From positions 202,532-224,910 of the forward strand of contig JH155219.1 of the NCBI GenBank assembly GCA_000226015.1: a stretch of DNA of 22,379 bases, read 5' to 3'. Origin of the DNA: Mnemiopsis leidyi. Taxonomy: Eukaryota; Ctenophora; Tentaculata; Lobata; Bolinopsidae. Each line of letters opens with the position of its first letter. Positions within the stretch are counted from its first letter, which is position 1. A program made the position numbers and the translations under genes. Below the pieces are notes generated by a model, which worked only from the letters and a program-made list of their open reading frames with translations, was not told the DNA's origin and did no database searches. Of the stretch, positions 1 to 8,111 are shown one piece after another.

Positions 1-519
1 ACGAAGTCTATTTCTTATCGGAAATATTATTCTATTCTAAACAGCTTAAACAGCTTAAACACTTATATGCCATATTCATATCAACTGGAGTGTATCTTCC
101 ACTAGCTACTATCCCATATATATCATATGATATATATATACCATGATATTAAACAGGATTAAACAGGATTAAACAGGATTAATTATCATATAAAGCTGTA
201 TATAATACATAGCTATAAAATAGAAAACAATTGATTCATTTCATAAATTTTTGAGCTGATTTCTGAGATAATTTGTAATTTGTATTTAGTATATGAGGTG
301 TTCATGTTTGCTTATTTATTGGTATAAGCATTGTTATATAAGTTTATCTACTCTTGTGTCGATTCGGTGTGTTTCATTTGCTTTGATTTTGAATTCGTGC
401 TTTAGTAGTCTTAACTAGTCTTCTACTATTGTTGCTTTAGTGCTTGATCGGGGCTTTTAGATAGATAATATTTCCTATTTCATATTTCCTACTAAAAGCT
501 CAAAGTTTTTAGCCTAGGC
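1..519. other. AT-rich flank without a recognisable gene
   Basis: No open frame of interest is seen on either strand. The stretch holds short AT-rich repeats: a 10-bp motif twice near 40-60, a TA-rich palindromic run near 118-142 and a 10-bp motif three times at 151-180. It ends in a pyrimidine-containing AG (515-516) just before the first exon, so its right end may be intron or outron sequence. Confidence 0.5.
151..180. repeat. Three exact copies of a 10-bp repeat
   Basis: The unit AAACAGGATT occurs three times in tandem without a mismatch. A related short duplication (ACAGCTTAAA-like, two copies) lies about 100 bp upstream. This is probably a small minisatellite. Three units are too few to suggest a telomeric array. 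Confidence 0.9.
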
Positions 520-704
520 ATGGCCTGGAAATGTACTTGCGGAGAGATCATGGAGAGCTTTAAGTTGTTGAAATGTACTGCCTGTGGTAAACATAAATCT
601 GAAGGGGAATCCCTCCTGAAAATGAGAGGTGACTGGGCTTGCCTAAGATGCAAAAAATTAACTTTGCTAGACGAGCATCCTGTTTCAGCTGTGGACTGTC
701 CAAG
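520..704 (+). CDS. Exon encoding a Cys-rich, zinc-ribbon-like N-terminus
   Basis: ATG at 520 lies 3 bp after an AG (515-516) preceded by a T-rich tract, so a splice acceptor is likely. The 61-residue exon carries paired cysteines: CTC near residue 5, CTAC near 19, a GDWACLRC segment near 37-44 and a further Cys near 60. The spacing resembles a small zinc ribbon or RanBP2-like finger (GDW-x-C-x2-C), but I cannot assign a family. A good donor (AAG|GTATGA) starts at 705, and reading past it reaches a stop at 721. The exon would end in phase 2, which does not match the phase-0 start of the next candidate exon, so the join is unproven. Function unknown. Confidence 0.45.
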
Positions 705-831
705 GTATGAATATGATGCATAATATCATGTGCATGCAAAACATCTTTATGAAGATAAAATAAACTTGAGTTTCTGGCATATGGTCTTAAAACATCTCCT
801 CCTTCCACAGTCACGTACACGTTTCACGTAG

Positions 832-1011
832 TTAACAGACCTATGCATCACGCACCTTAATGGTAATATTGCTTTGTGTGATAAAAGTCTGAAATGTCTA
901 ATGAGTATTCACTCCCAGATAAAAAAACCGGTTCCTGGAGCTGCTATATCTAAAAACAAAGAAGACCTTGATTCATCAAAGAAACGTGGTGCAGACACCC
1001 CAGATACCGAT
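832..1011 (+). CDS. Candidate second exon, charged and Lys/Asp-rich
   Basis: The frame opens directly after an acceptor-like TTTCACGTAG (ends 831) and stays open past 1011. There CCGAT|GTATGC is a plausible donor in phase 0. The product begins with a few Cys/His residues (CITH, CDKS, KCLM) and continues as a hydrophilic stretch ending KKRGADTPDTD. The next exon (1399) starts in phase 0, so this pair joins cleanly. No recognised family. Confidence 0.35.
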
Positions 1012-1398
1012 GTATGCTGGCTTCTCTTTAAAGATCGAAGTCTTGTTTTGATTTTTATTGTTCTTGGTTGTTAAAGTTGAGCAGTAACGTGTTTGTGGAC
1101 ACTTTCTCGATCAATCTTCACAATCAATCTATTTTAATAACCACGTATAATTGTTTAAAGTAATTTTTTAATGCAATCTCATTTTGTTGGTTTGATTTTT
1201 TATTCAGTTACTTAGTATATTATTCAATACATGATACTATCCTATTTTATTTACAGTTTTAAGCTTCGTTGTAATGTTATGCTCTGAACACAGTTATTTC
1301 TAGACTAATATTTCTTCAAATCAGGCCTCCAATCCAATGTTCATGACAATTTCATGCCTCTGTTACAATTTAACAAATTATTAACACTGTTTTCGCAG

Positions 1399-1671
1399 CT
1401 CAGCAATATGGATAAGGATTCGAAAAAAGGTAATCCGAATCAAGAATGTTAAAGTAAAAGAAAAAGCAAGGTCACTATAACTGAGAAGAAAAAACTTGTG
1501 CCTGTGGAAAAAGAAGGTATTGAAAAACAGTGTATCGAACATGGTAATCACAAATAACCAACTGGTATCAAAGGTATTATGGCACGATGTAAGTTAGAAT
1601 TCATGGCTGCTGTGAGAAAGCGAAACAATCTCCCGGACAAAGCGCATGTCTCGTCCAAGGACTGGGGTCAG
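1399..1671 (+). pseudogene. 91-codon Lys-rich exon with two in-frame TAA codons
   Basis: The exon is bounded by a good acceptor (TTTTCGCAG, ends 1398) and the donor CAG|GTACTA at 1672, phase 0 at both ends. Translation gives a basic protein (SKRKSK, EKKKLVPVEKEG, AAVRKRNN) ending in DWGQ. TAA codons interrupt it at 1450-1452 and 1555-1557, yet the character of the sequence is unchanged on both sides. This fits a once-coding exon that acquired two stops, or read-through. An internal ATG at 1408 lies 10 bp after the acceptor. Function unknown; the basic composition would suit a nucleic-acid-binding region. Confidence 0.4.
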
Positions 1672-1768
1672 GTACTACTTCATTTTACCAATTTCTGTAT
1701 CATTTTTGCCCTCTGACTATCTATGAACAAGTGACCATTCTATCATGCTACATTCTAACTTCTTGAAG

Positions 1769-1930
1769 GTTTGAAAAGTAAAGTTTATTCGTACATTTGT
1801 TTACTTGTCGAACAAGGAATATCAAGGCTGTCACTCCAGAATAGGCTACCAACTATACACAGTAATGAGGACCCTGGAGAACACAACAAACCCCTCATTT
1901 GCATATCTGATTGTCGATCAAATTGTTTAG
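1769..1930 (+). pseudogene. Candidate fourth exon with in-frame TGA at its second codon
   Basis: The acceptor TTCTTGAAG ends at 1768 and gives a 97-bp intron from the donor at 1672. Phase 0 continues into GTT TGA AAA. After the TGA (1772-1774) the frame is open for 51 codons with a folded-protein look: FIRTFVYL, then KEYQGCHSRIGYQLY, then SFAYLIVDQIV, before TAG at 1928. Another frame here (1771-1986) is also open but reads as low-quality sequence, so I prefer this one. No family recognised. Confidence 0.3.
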
Positions 1931-2352
1931 TGCATACACTGTTTTCTTACTTAATAATGACTGCTGTATGTATATTGTATAAGTGAACTTGATTTGAAGG
2001 CTTTCATCCTCAGATAGTTCTTTGACTCTCTAACTAAGAACGTGTTATTTCATTTTAGACAATGTAAATCTAATCGATCAATAATAATTTAGCCCATTTT
2101 TAACTTGATCTATCCTGAAAATTGTGCTGGGTAACAGAATTTTGTTTTGCTACATTTTTTATAATAGCTTTTTACAATTGACTTTTAATACATACTTTTA
2201 ATACATACACATCATCATTAATTGCTTGCACAAGTTTTTTGTTAGTTGGCTGTAATTGATCTTTATACCTTTTTAATACTAGCCAATGATGGAAAATCTA
2301 ACTAATCCAATAACAGCTTATAGGTATATTTTTCGAATTCTATGGACTGTGA
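1931..2352. other. AT-rich, intron-like stretch
   Basis: No frame of coding character is seen on either strand. Composition is T-rich, with several short direct repeats such as ATACATACTTTTAATACATAC near 2190-2210. It separates the exon candidates at 1769-1930 and 2353-2715 and is most simply intronic. Confidence 0.4.
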
Positions 2353-2715
2353 GGACCCAGATGTTGCTGCAAAAGTGAAGGGAAGAAAGAGAAACATAGT
2401 GAAAACCGGAGTGATAATGCTAAGAAGGATTCTCAGGAATCCCCATTTGTTGTCGGTGCCCAGAAAGGGGACTCAAAACTCAAGAAATCCGATACCAAAG
2501 AGTCTCTGCCAGTTGCTAAGATTCGTAACACGAAAAAGAAGAAGATATCTGCTCACATAGGAAAGTCCGCCCCCAGTGGCAGGACAATTATGGATAGAGA
2601 AAAGGTGGCTTCTATCAAAAAACGGATATCTGTTCGGAAACAAATCATCAAGATGATATTCAACCGACCTGCCCAAAGAAAGAGATATATTTTTATATCA
2701 GATTTAATTTATTAA
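2353..2715 (+). CDS. Strongly basic Lys/Ser-rich ORF (possible last exon)
   Basis: This frame is open for about 120 codons, to TAA at 2713. Its composition is consistent: Lys-rich blocks such as EGKKEKHSENRSDNAKKDS, then KIRNTKKKKISAH, then REKVASIKKRISVRKQ. It is preferred over the frame beginning at ATG 2342, which is open but has no coherent character. A plausible acceptor (GGACCCAG) ends at 2360. The composition matches the Lys-rich exon at 1399-1671, so both may belong to one gene for a basic, disordered, probably nucleic-acid-binding protein. Its last ~10 codons run into the left copy of a duplicated repeat (from 2683), which may have replaced the original end. Confidence 0.4.
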   Translation, partial: GPRCCCKSEGKKEKHSENRSDNAKKDSQESPFVVGAQKGDSKLKKSDTKESLPVAKIRNTKKKKISAHIGKSAPSGRTIMDREKVASIKKRISVRKQIIKMIFNRPAQRKRYIFISDLIY

Positions 2716-3132
2716 TCCAAATTTCATTTAGGGTTTTTCATTCATGATTTAAAGAAACGCATTTTCCCTTGTACCCACAACGAAAACATATCTGATTACA
2801 AAGGTGTTTTGTGTCTCAGGGATGTCCCTGAAGGGTATTTCGGCTATGCATAGGTCTGACTTGTACGTATGGCTGCCCTAAGGCATTTTTAGGCTATTAA
2901 GATGGATTACAAAGGTGTTTTGTGTCTCAGGGGTGTCCCTGAGGGGTATTTCGGCTATGCATAGGTCTGACTTTTACGAATGGCTGCCCTAGGGCAATTT
3001 TAGGCCATTAAGATGGATTAAGATATGTATTTATATCAGATTTATTTATTAATCCAAATTTCATTTAGAGTTGTTCATTCATGATTTAAAGAAACTCATT
3101 TTTCCTTGTACCCACAACGAAAACATATCTGG
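2683..3132. repeat. Nested A-B-B-A' repeat block
   Basis: Unit A (2683-2794) recurs as A' at 3021-3132 with about 90% identity. Between them lie two tandem 111-bp B units (2794-2904 and 2905-3015), which differ at only a few positions. The B unit begins GATTACAAAGGTG and ends TTAAGATG. Sequence to the right of A' continues into a Gag-like frame, while sequence to the right of A is the B array. B therefore seems to have been inserted or amplified inside a duplicated segment. Confidence 0.9.
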
Positions 3133-3139
3133 CGACGAG

Positions 3140-3364
3140 ATGGAACACTCAATCGGAAACCCTGTTGGGACACCAATGTCCAGATCGGATTACAGATCAT
3201 GGTTTGAGAGATTGGAGGTTGTGTTTATTGATTTAGAGATTGATGGTGTTACTAGCAAATGTTTAATCATGTTTAGCATGACCGCTTTTCCCGTAAAGTG
3301 TTGGGCAAATTTCCTATTTATCATATTGTTAAGATATCGGAGAGCATTACAATCTTATATTTAA
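3140..3364 (+). pseudogene. Gag-like retrotransposon fragment, cut at a repeat boundary
   Basis: From ATG 3140 the frame reads EHSIGNPVGTPMSRSDYRSW followed by FERLEVVFIDLEIDG. The W-F-E-R-L-E-x5-D-L-E pattern resembles the start of the Gag capsid region of Ty3/gypsy-type elements. At 3251 the sequence enters repeat copy A (3251-4240), and the remaining codons to 3364 are repeat-derived. The similarity is by pattern only and could be chance. Confidence 0.3.
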
Positions 3365-4240
3365 AAATTTGCTGAATACTAACAGATGTGATATACGTAA
3401 ACGTGAGTAAATGGGTAAATTATTTGCTGATTTGATTGAAACCATATTGTGTTTACTTTATCGTTACATTTAGTCGAATAGCTTATATAGATAGACCATG
3501 GAAAACATCCGGAAAAGGACTTAATGTGTACTTATTGATAGCGAGAGGATATAAATGGCAAACTTCCAAACTAGGAGAAATTCAAATACAGCCATGATGG
3601 TAACTGACTGACTTTTATAGAATAGTTGAGCAAAATAATCGTTTAATAAATTCCTAATCACAACCCCAATCATTATGTGTTAACATAATTTCCAGAAACC
3701 AAAAATTGGTCGCTCTCTTGGCTTTTTTCTTCTTGAATAAAGCGATATTCCGATTGATCACGAACTTTTTGGCGGTAAATGTGTCGTCGTATTTGCAGAT
3801 CTTCTCCAGCTTCCCCCAGTCCATGGAAAACGTCCTGTTGTAGAGATGACTGGAGAAGACGTACATGAATTGACAGGAGGACTCAAAATACCATCGCACC
3901 TGCGGTAGAACTTCGAGCACGACGAATTGACTATCCACCAAAGGCAAAAAGGGCACAAGAACAACCAATGGAGTGCAATGCTTGGTAGAACACGAATTGG
4001 TCGTCAGACTCAAGAAGACGTGGAAATTATACGCGAGCGATTAATACCAGTTCAGGACTGTGGCTTACCGAGGGAAAATCTAGAGCAAATAGTTTATTAC
4101 TACTTGAAGTTGCGAAATTAATATCAATTTTAATTCCCATCAAAAACTTGGTAATAGAAAATTATGGTCGATTTGGAACCGTATAAAATTGTAGTCTTAA
4201 CAGTCACCATACCTTTGTCAGCTTACTAACTGTCATATTA
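3251..4240 (+). repeat. Direct repeat copy A (~990 bp)
   Basis: Begins ACTAGCAAATGTTTAATCAT and ends at TGTCATATTA. It matches 4801-5792 at a constant offset of 1550-1552 bp with only scattered substitutions and 1-2-bp indels. It carries a short intron-like region and the PIF1-type helicase fragment. No terminal inverted repeats are evident at its ends. Confidence 0.92.
3741..4121 (+). pseudogene. PIF1-family DNA helicase fragment, copy A, with internal TAG
   Basis: The plus frame reads DHELFGGKCVVVFADLLQLP and then PVHGKRP. This matches the FGGK-x-V-V-x-G-D-L-x-Q-L-P-P-V block of PIF1-family helicases (motif III region, following Walker B). Further on come TIHQRQKG, SAMLGRTRIGRQTQEDVEII and RERLIP, the helicase segment with pattern F-x2-L-L-x2-I-R-x-G-x2-T-x2-D. 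The usual GD of the first block is AD here. A TAG at 3906-3908 replaces a Glu codon found in copy B. Walker A and the later helicase motifs are absent. Such fragments commonly come from Helitron transposons or PIF1-like repeat families. The minus-strand frames over it are shadows. Confidence 0.75.
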
Positions 4241-4343
4241 AAAGAAAAAGAAAGGAAAGTATTTACAAGCTATAGATGATTTGAACAGCGAGGATTATCG
4301 CAGTGTAGTATTGAGGGTTTTTATTTTTCGACGCTCTTGCACG

Positions 4344-4586
4344 GCAGAGCGTGCGAATATTTTGAGTGTGAACTGTGAGGAGGTAAGAAGTAAGGGAGAA
4401 CAGGAAATTAAAAAGGCTGAGGAGGAATTGATCGCGCTGATGAAAGAAGCAAGAACTAAAGACGATGCAGTTGTAAGAACGATGACTAGGAGAGTAAACG
4501 GACACCTAGTCTACTTACTGGGAAAAGTAACGGAGGAGCTGTCCAGTTTGGTGGACCAGGGTCTGATGCAGCTGGGAAGAGCACGT
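4344..4586 (+). CDS. Exon of a small helical protein
   Basis: The frame opens at the acceptor-like TTGCACGGCAG (ends 4347) and reads ERANILSVNCEEVRSKGEQE, continuing as an amphipathic, heptad-like region (IKKAEEELIALMKEA, then LVYLLGKVTEELSSLVDQG). It ends LMQLGRAR at the donor GTTAGT (4587) in phase 0. The 65-bp intron and next exon (4652) join in frame. The region looks like a coiled coil. It lies in the spacer between two PIF1-bearing repeats and is not itself duplicated. Reading upstream into 4281-4343 is possible but has no coding character. Family unknown. Confidence 0.45.
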
Positions 4587-4651
4587 GTTAGTTTTTATTT
4601 TGTAGTCGTTCACGTACTTTTTCACATGTATTTTTAACTATTTATTAACAG

Positions 4652-4717
4652 GTAGAGCGTGCGAATATTTTGAATTATAAAAATATTCGAAAGAAACTTT
4701 GTGGGGAGAGATGTTGA
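4652..4717 (+). CDS. Terminal exon starting with a copy of the previous exon's first codons
   Basis: After the acceptor ATTTATTAACAG (ends 4651) the phase-0 frame reads VERANILNYKNIRKKLCGER and then C before TGA at 4715. Its opening 21 bp (4653-4673) match 4345-4365 except for one base, the exact acceptor-side sequence of the previous exon. The frame is the same, so both exons encode ERANIL at their start. This suggests local duplication of an intron-exon junction. Function unknown. Confidence 0.4.
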   Translation, partial: VERANILNYKNIRKKLCGERC

Positions 4718-4800
4718 ATAACCACTTTCTCAATACTCCACGTTTTGACCTTTAATAATTAATTTCTACCCTTTATATTTGAGCCCTTTCTTTCATTATC

Positions 4801-5792
4801 ACTAGCAAATTTTTAAGCATGTTTAGCATGACCGCTTTTCCCGTACAGTGTTTGGGCACATTTCCTATTTATCATAATGGTAAGATATTGCAGAGCATCA
4901 CAACGTTATATTAAACAAATTTGCTGAATACTAATAGATGTGATATACGTAAACGTAATTAAATGCGTAATTTATTTGCTGATTTGATTGAAACCATATT
5001 GTGTTTACTTTATCGTTACTTTTAGTCGAATAGCTTATTTAGATAGACCATGGAAAACATCCGGAAAAGAACTCCATGTGTACTTATTGATAGCGAGAGG
5101 ATATAAATGGCAAACTTCCAAACCAGGAGAAATTCAAATACAGCCATAATGGTAGCTGACTGACTTTTATAGATTAGTTGAGCAAAATAATCGTTTAATA
5201 AATTCCTAATCACTATCCCAATCATTATGTGTTAACATAATTACCAAAAACCAAAAATTGGTCGCACTCTTGGATTTGTCTTCTAGAATCAAGTGATATT
5301 CCGATTGATCACGAACTTTTTGGCGGTAAATGTGTCGTCGTTTTTGCGGATCTTCTCCAGCTTCCCCCATTCCATGGAAAACGTCCTTTTGTAGAGATGA
5401 CTGGAGAAGACGTACATGAATTGACAGGAGGACTCAAAATACCATCGCACTTGCGGGAGAATTTCGAGTACGACGAAGTGACTATCCACCAAAGGCAAAA
5501 AGGGCACGAGAACAACAAATGGAGCGCAATGCTTGGTAGAATACGAATTGGTCGTCAGACTCAAGAAGACGTGGAAATTATACGCGAGCGATTGATACCA
5601 GTTCAGGTCTGCGGCTTATCGAGAGAAAATCTAGAGCAAATAGTTCATTACTTCTTGAAGTTACAAAATTAATATCAATTATAATTCCCATAAAAAACTT
5701 GGTAATAGAAAAATATGGTAGATTTGGAACCGTATAAAAATTGTAGTATCAACAGTCACCACACCTTTGTCAGCTTACTAACCGTCATATTA
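4801..5792 (+). repeat. Direct repeat copy B (~990 bp)
   Basis: Second copy of the 3251-4240 unit, in the same orientation. It starts ACTAGCAAATTTTTAAGCAT and ends ACCGTCATATTA. A shorter echo of its final ~20 bp follows at 5793-5812. The 560-bp spacer before it (4241-4800) is not repeated after copy B, so this is not a perfect long tandem array. Confidence 0.92.
5286..5672 (+). pseudogene. PIF1-family DNA helicase fragment, copy B
   Basis: Same helicase segment as in copy A but open throughout. It reads ELFGGKCVVVFADLLQLPPF, then FVEMTGEDVHELTGG, then TIHQRQKGHENNKWSAMLGR and GRQTQEDVEIIRERLIP, ending LKLQN at TAA 5670. Motif-III-like ADLLQLPP is kept. Walker A, Walker B and the C-terminal helicase motifs are missing, so it cannot be an active helicase alone. 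The sequence after RERLIP does not resemble PIF1 and probably marks the edge of homology. The frame is about 129 codons against several hundred for full PIF1. Confidence 0.75.
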
Positions 5793-6295
5793 TATTACTA
5801 ACTGCCATATCATAATATATTATACTATTTTTGTGCTGGTGTTGCACTGCCTTCAACAAAGCTCTCACTTCATCACAGCTATAAAACTTGTCCTATAAGT
5901 TGTGAATATCTTAGACCTTTTCCAATTCATTGAGCTGTGCATATAGTTGCCCAACTTGAGCGGGTTTTACCAGCAAATGCCTGTTTTCAACGCCATTTTA
6001 CTGTTTTCCTTGTTTAAGCATGATAAAACTCTTCATTATACTTTGCTGATAGAGCCTGCTCACTGAAATGTTTAACTTTTAAATTCCTATCGATTTTTGT
6101 AATTTCTTTTGAAAATTTTGGTGATGGATTGGAGCTATAGTCTATATTTCGCGTTTGTATGTGTGTTGATCAGTTCTTTACATTATCTCTATTTTAATTT
6201 GTGTTTTTCAAGATCTCTACTTTAATATTTCAATGCTACATGTTGTACATACAGTTATATTTGTGCGGAGTGTGCACACTGATCTTACCTTTCTT
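5793..6295. other. Intergenic, no gene seen
   Basis: AT-rich sequence with frequent stops in all frames. Its left edge holds a short echo of the end of repeat B (TTACTAACTGCCATAT). Nothing else is recognisable. Confidence 0.5.
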
Positions 6296-6457
6296 TATGT
6301 GGTTTACTAAAACCAGTATTTTGAGTTTTAATAGCAATCCAATGTTATATATGTGGTTCACTAAAACCAGTATTTTGAGTTTTAATAACAATCCAATGTT
6401 ATATATGTGGTTCACTAAAACCAGTATTTTGAGTTTTAATAACAATCCAATGTTATA
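6296..6457. repeat. Three tandem 54-bp repeats
   Basis: Three units start at 6296, 6350 and 6404 (TATGTGGTTYACTAAAACC...). Units 2 and 3 are identical and unit 1 differs at two positions. Because 54 is a multiple of three, both strands stay open: plus gives MWFTKTSILSFNNNPMLY repeated, minus a Leu/Ile-rich repeat. The openness on both strands is a by-product of the period, so I do not call either ORF a gene. The array ends 10 bp before the ATG of the three-exon gene. Confidence 0.92.
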
Positions 6458-6466
6458 TAGTGAAGC

Positions 6467-6536
6467 ATGGAAGACGTTAATGTTCTCATCAAGAAAATAA
6501 CGGAACGAAAGAAAAGTAATGGTGGAAATTACTTAA
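6467..6536 (+). CDS. Exon 1 of a three-exon gene of unknown function
   Basis: ATG at 6467 starts MEDVNVLIKKITERKKSNGG, then NYL, ending in phase 1 at the perfect donor A|GTAAGTTCC (6537). The next two exons follow in compatible phases, giving about 143 residues in all. The segment is basic and helical. An AG at 6459-6460, 6 bp before the ATG, could be a 5' acceptor. The 54-bp repeats lie immediately upstream. Confidence 0.5.
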
Positions 6537-6674
6537 GTAAGTTCCTTTCACTGATTTATTCTATGATCTTTCATCTTCATCTAAATCGTGTGAGTTCACT
6601 TTTATATTACTCGAAGATTTATAGGTTGTTAGAGAGATAATCTGTTAGTTCGTTACAGTAATTTAGAAAGATAG

Positions 6675-6817
6675 ATTTCATGGAATTTACCAAGTATGTG
6701 TATGATGATCAATTCATCCTAAGCAGGGTTATAAAGTACGACGACGAAACGGCCGGAGGTGACTTAAAAACAGCGTTGGCTTTCTTTGAAAACATCATAA
6801 CGCGACTAAAAAGAATG
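6675..6817 (+). CDS. Exon 2 of the three-exon gene
   Basis: The frame reads FMEFTKYVYDDQFILSRVIK, then YDDETAGGDLKTALAFFENI and ITRLKRM. It ends in phase 0 at the donor ATG|GTGAGAGC (6818). Taking the AG at 6673-6674 as acceptor completes the phase-1 codon from exon 1 as Asn. That acceptor lacks a good pyrimidine tract, so translation could also start at ATG 6680. Composition is that of a folded, mainly helical protein. No family recognised. Confidence 0.5.
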
Positions 6818-6945
6818 GTGAGAGCAAGCTTTAGCTTGTTTTATATTTGAGATAGTTCGTGCGTTGTTTCGTGTATGTTACTGTTTTGAAATCAGTATAA
6901 AATAATTACAATTTGTATGAAAGTAACAACTGCATCAACATGCAG

Positions 6946-7164
6946 TCCATAATTTGTTTAAAACATTTTAAAATACATAGTAAACCAAACAGACAAAAAT
7001 CAAACAATGGTTGTCATGCACTTCAGCCCAAAGACAACGACTTAGATGCTGGAGTAGGAAACCAGGAATATCCTCCAAAAGTTATAGTAAGTTATGATGA
7101 ATGTGATTTCGGGATACCATCACCAAATCTCTCAAAACATATACTTTATTTTAATTTTCATTGA
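6946..7164 (+). CDS. Exon 3 of the three-exon gene, with stop codon
   Basis: After CATGCAG (ends 6945) the phase-0 frame reads SIICLKHFKIHSKPNRQKSN and continues through a polar region (KDNDLDAGVGNQEYPPK) to ILYFNFH and TGA at 7162. A canonical AATAAA follows at 7200-7205. The match of three exons, their phases and a correctly placed poly(A) signal makes this one of the better supported gene models here. Function unknown. Confidence 0.5.
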   Translation, partial: SIICLKHFKIHSKPNRQKSNNGCHALQPKDNDLDAGVGNQEYPPKVIVSYDECDFGIPSPNLSKHILYFNFH

Positions 7165-7199
7165 TGTAATTTATTGCTGTAATATTTTGAAAAGTTTTC

Positions 7200-7205
7200 A
7201 ATAAA
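7200..7205 (+). terminator. Poly(A) signal AATAAA
   Basis: AATAAA lies 36 bp after the stop codon of the three-exon gene, in an A-rich run and followed by a T/G-rich stretch (TGCTGTTGTAATTGTG), the usual arrangement for a cleavage and polyadenylation site. Confidence 0.6.
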
Positions 7206-7327
7206 AAAAATGCTGTTGTAATTGTGCGATGTGAACAACCTCACAGTTTAATCGCTTATTGGACTCCCCTTATCCGGGTCAAGTAGATCAGTCGTGGGGC
7301 TGAACCTCTGATTTAGCACCACTCTAG

Positions 7328-7483
7328 TTTGTAGGGGTTAAAGTTGTAAAAATCATCGCTGAAGCAGACCGGTTGATGTTTGTCTTCTTGCTTAAGTACC
7401 TCGAATTTCAGAGAATTACATCCCTAAGCGACAGATTGTGGGAACCTGCAGCCGCGGATGAAGAAATTTTGTTCCAGAACTAA
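7328..7483 (+). CDS. Short ORF of coding character, possible exon
   Basis: The frame is open after TAG (7325) and reads VKVVKIIAEADRLMFVFLLK, then YLEFQRITSLSDRLWEPAAA, then DEEILFQN before TAA at 7481. The region is less AT-rich than its surroundings and looks like a helical, folded segment. There is no upstream ATG in frame near the beginning and no clear acceptor, so it may be a relic of a mobile element. Family unknown. Confidence 0.3.
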   Translation, partial: FVGVKVVKIIAEADRLMFVFLLKYLEFQRITSLSDRLWEPAAADEEILFQN

Positions 7484-7792
7484 GTCCCATTATATAACAA
7501 GACAGTTTAGCTGCAAGCCTCTATAGTTTAATGTGTAATATAAATAAGAGAAAATAATTGTATTTTCAAACAATCAAACCAAAACGGCAAAATATTTCCA
7601 TTTTAATTTTTGCTTGTGGACATGAAGCGTGGAGGATGTTTACAGTAAAACAAGGTATTTAAAATGTTTTTAAATAAACTGTAACTAGAGTTCTTGCAAC
7701 AGTACAACTACCCTCTCATGTCTCAAAAACGTTTAGGGCGCCAACTGCCAATTTAACGTTAAGCAATACCCTAGATGATATTTATAATATAG

Positions 7793-8070
7793 GGTATATA
7801 TATATATATAATTTTCTTTAACATATATCTTTTTTGCTTCTCATATAGATTTTAGCATGATTTCTGTTTGCGATCTTTTCTTTTTAGTTATACTTTCTCT
7901 CCTTTATAAGGCTAGGTTCTTTTATTCGTTCTTTAAACTTTTATATCTTTTTTCGGTTGTTATCTCTTGTATCTTATTTTCGTTTCTTTTATTTTTCTTT
8001 TTTATTTTATGTTATTTTTTATCACATTTTTTATTTTCCTCGTTTATTTGTTTTGCTCTATTGTTAATTA
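7793..8070. repeat. TA run followed by a T-rich tract
   Basis: A (TA)n run at about 7793-7811 is followed by about 230 bp in which the plus strand is extremely T-rich and purine-poor. The open frame at 7857-8111 is a Phe/Leu/Ile-rich translation of this low-complexity sequence and is not called as a gene. A shorter tract of the same kind occurs at about 11465-11545. Confidence 0.6.
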
Positions 8071-8111
8071 AAGTTCTATATCATGATATTGCTGTATATG
8101 AAAATAATTAA

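Noticed and set aside
151..180. Telomere-like repeat
   Set aside because: Only three 10-bp units, and not a known telomeric motif.
560..820. 86-aa minus-strand ORF
   Set aside because: It overlaps the Cys-rich plus-strand exon and has no coding character or splice context of its own.
3654..4013. 119-aa minus-strand ORF over PIF1 copy A (and the matching one at 5289-5564)
   Set aside because: Both are antisense to a clearly recognisable PIF1 helicase frame, so they are shadows kept open by the real coding sequence.
6236..6445. Leu/Ile-rich minus-strand ORF
   Set aside because: It is the translation of the 54-bp repeat on the other strand; openness follows from the period being a multiple of three.
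7231..7330. tRNA-derived SINE or pol III gene
   Set aside because: I looked for A-box and B-box sequences in this less AT-rich segment and found no convincing pair or tRNA fold.
7857..8111. 84-aa hydrophobic ORF resembling a membrane protein
   Set aside because: The sequence is a low-complexity T-rich tract; Phe/Leu/Ile content follows from base composition.
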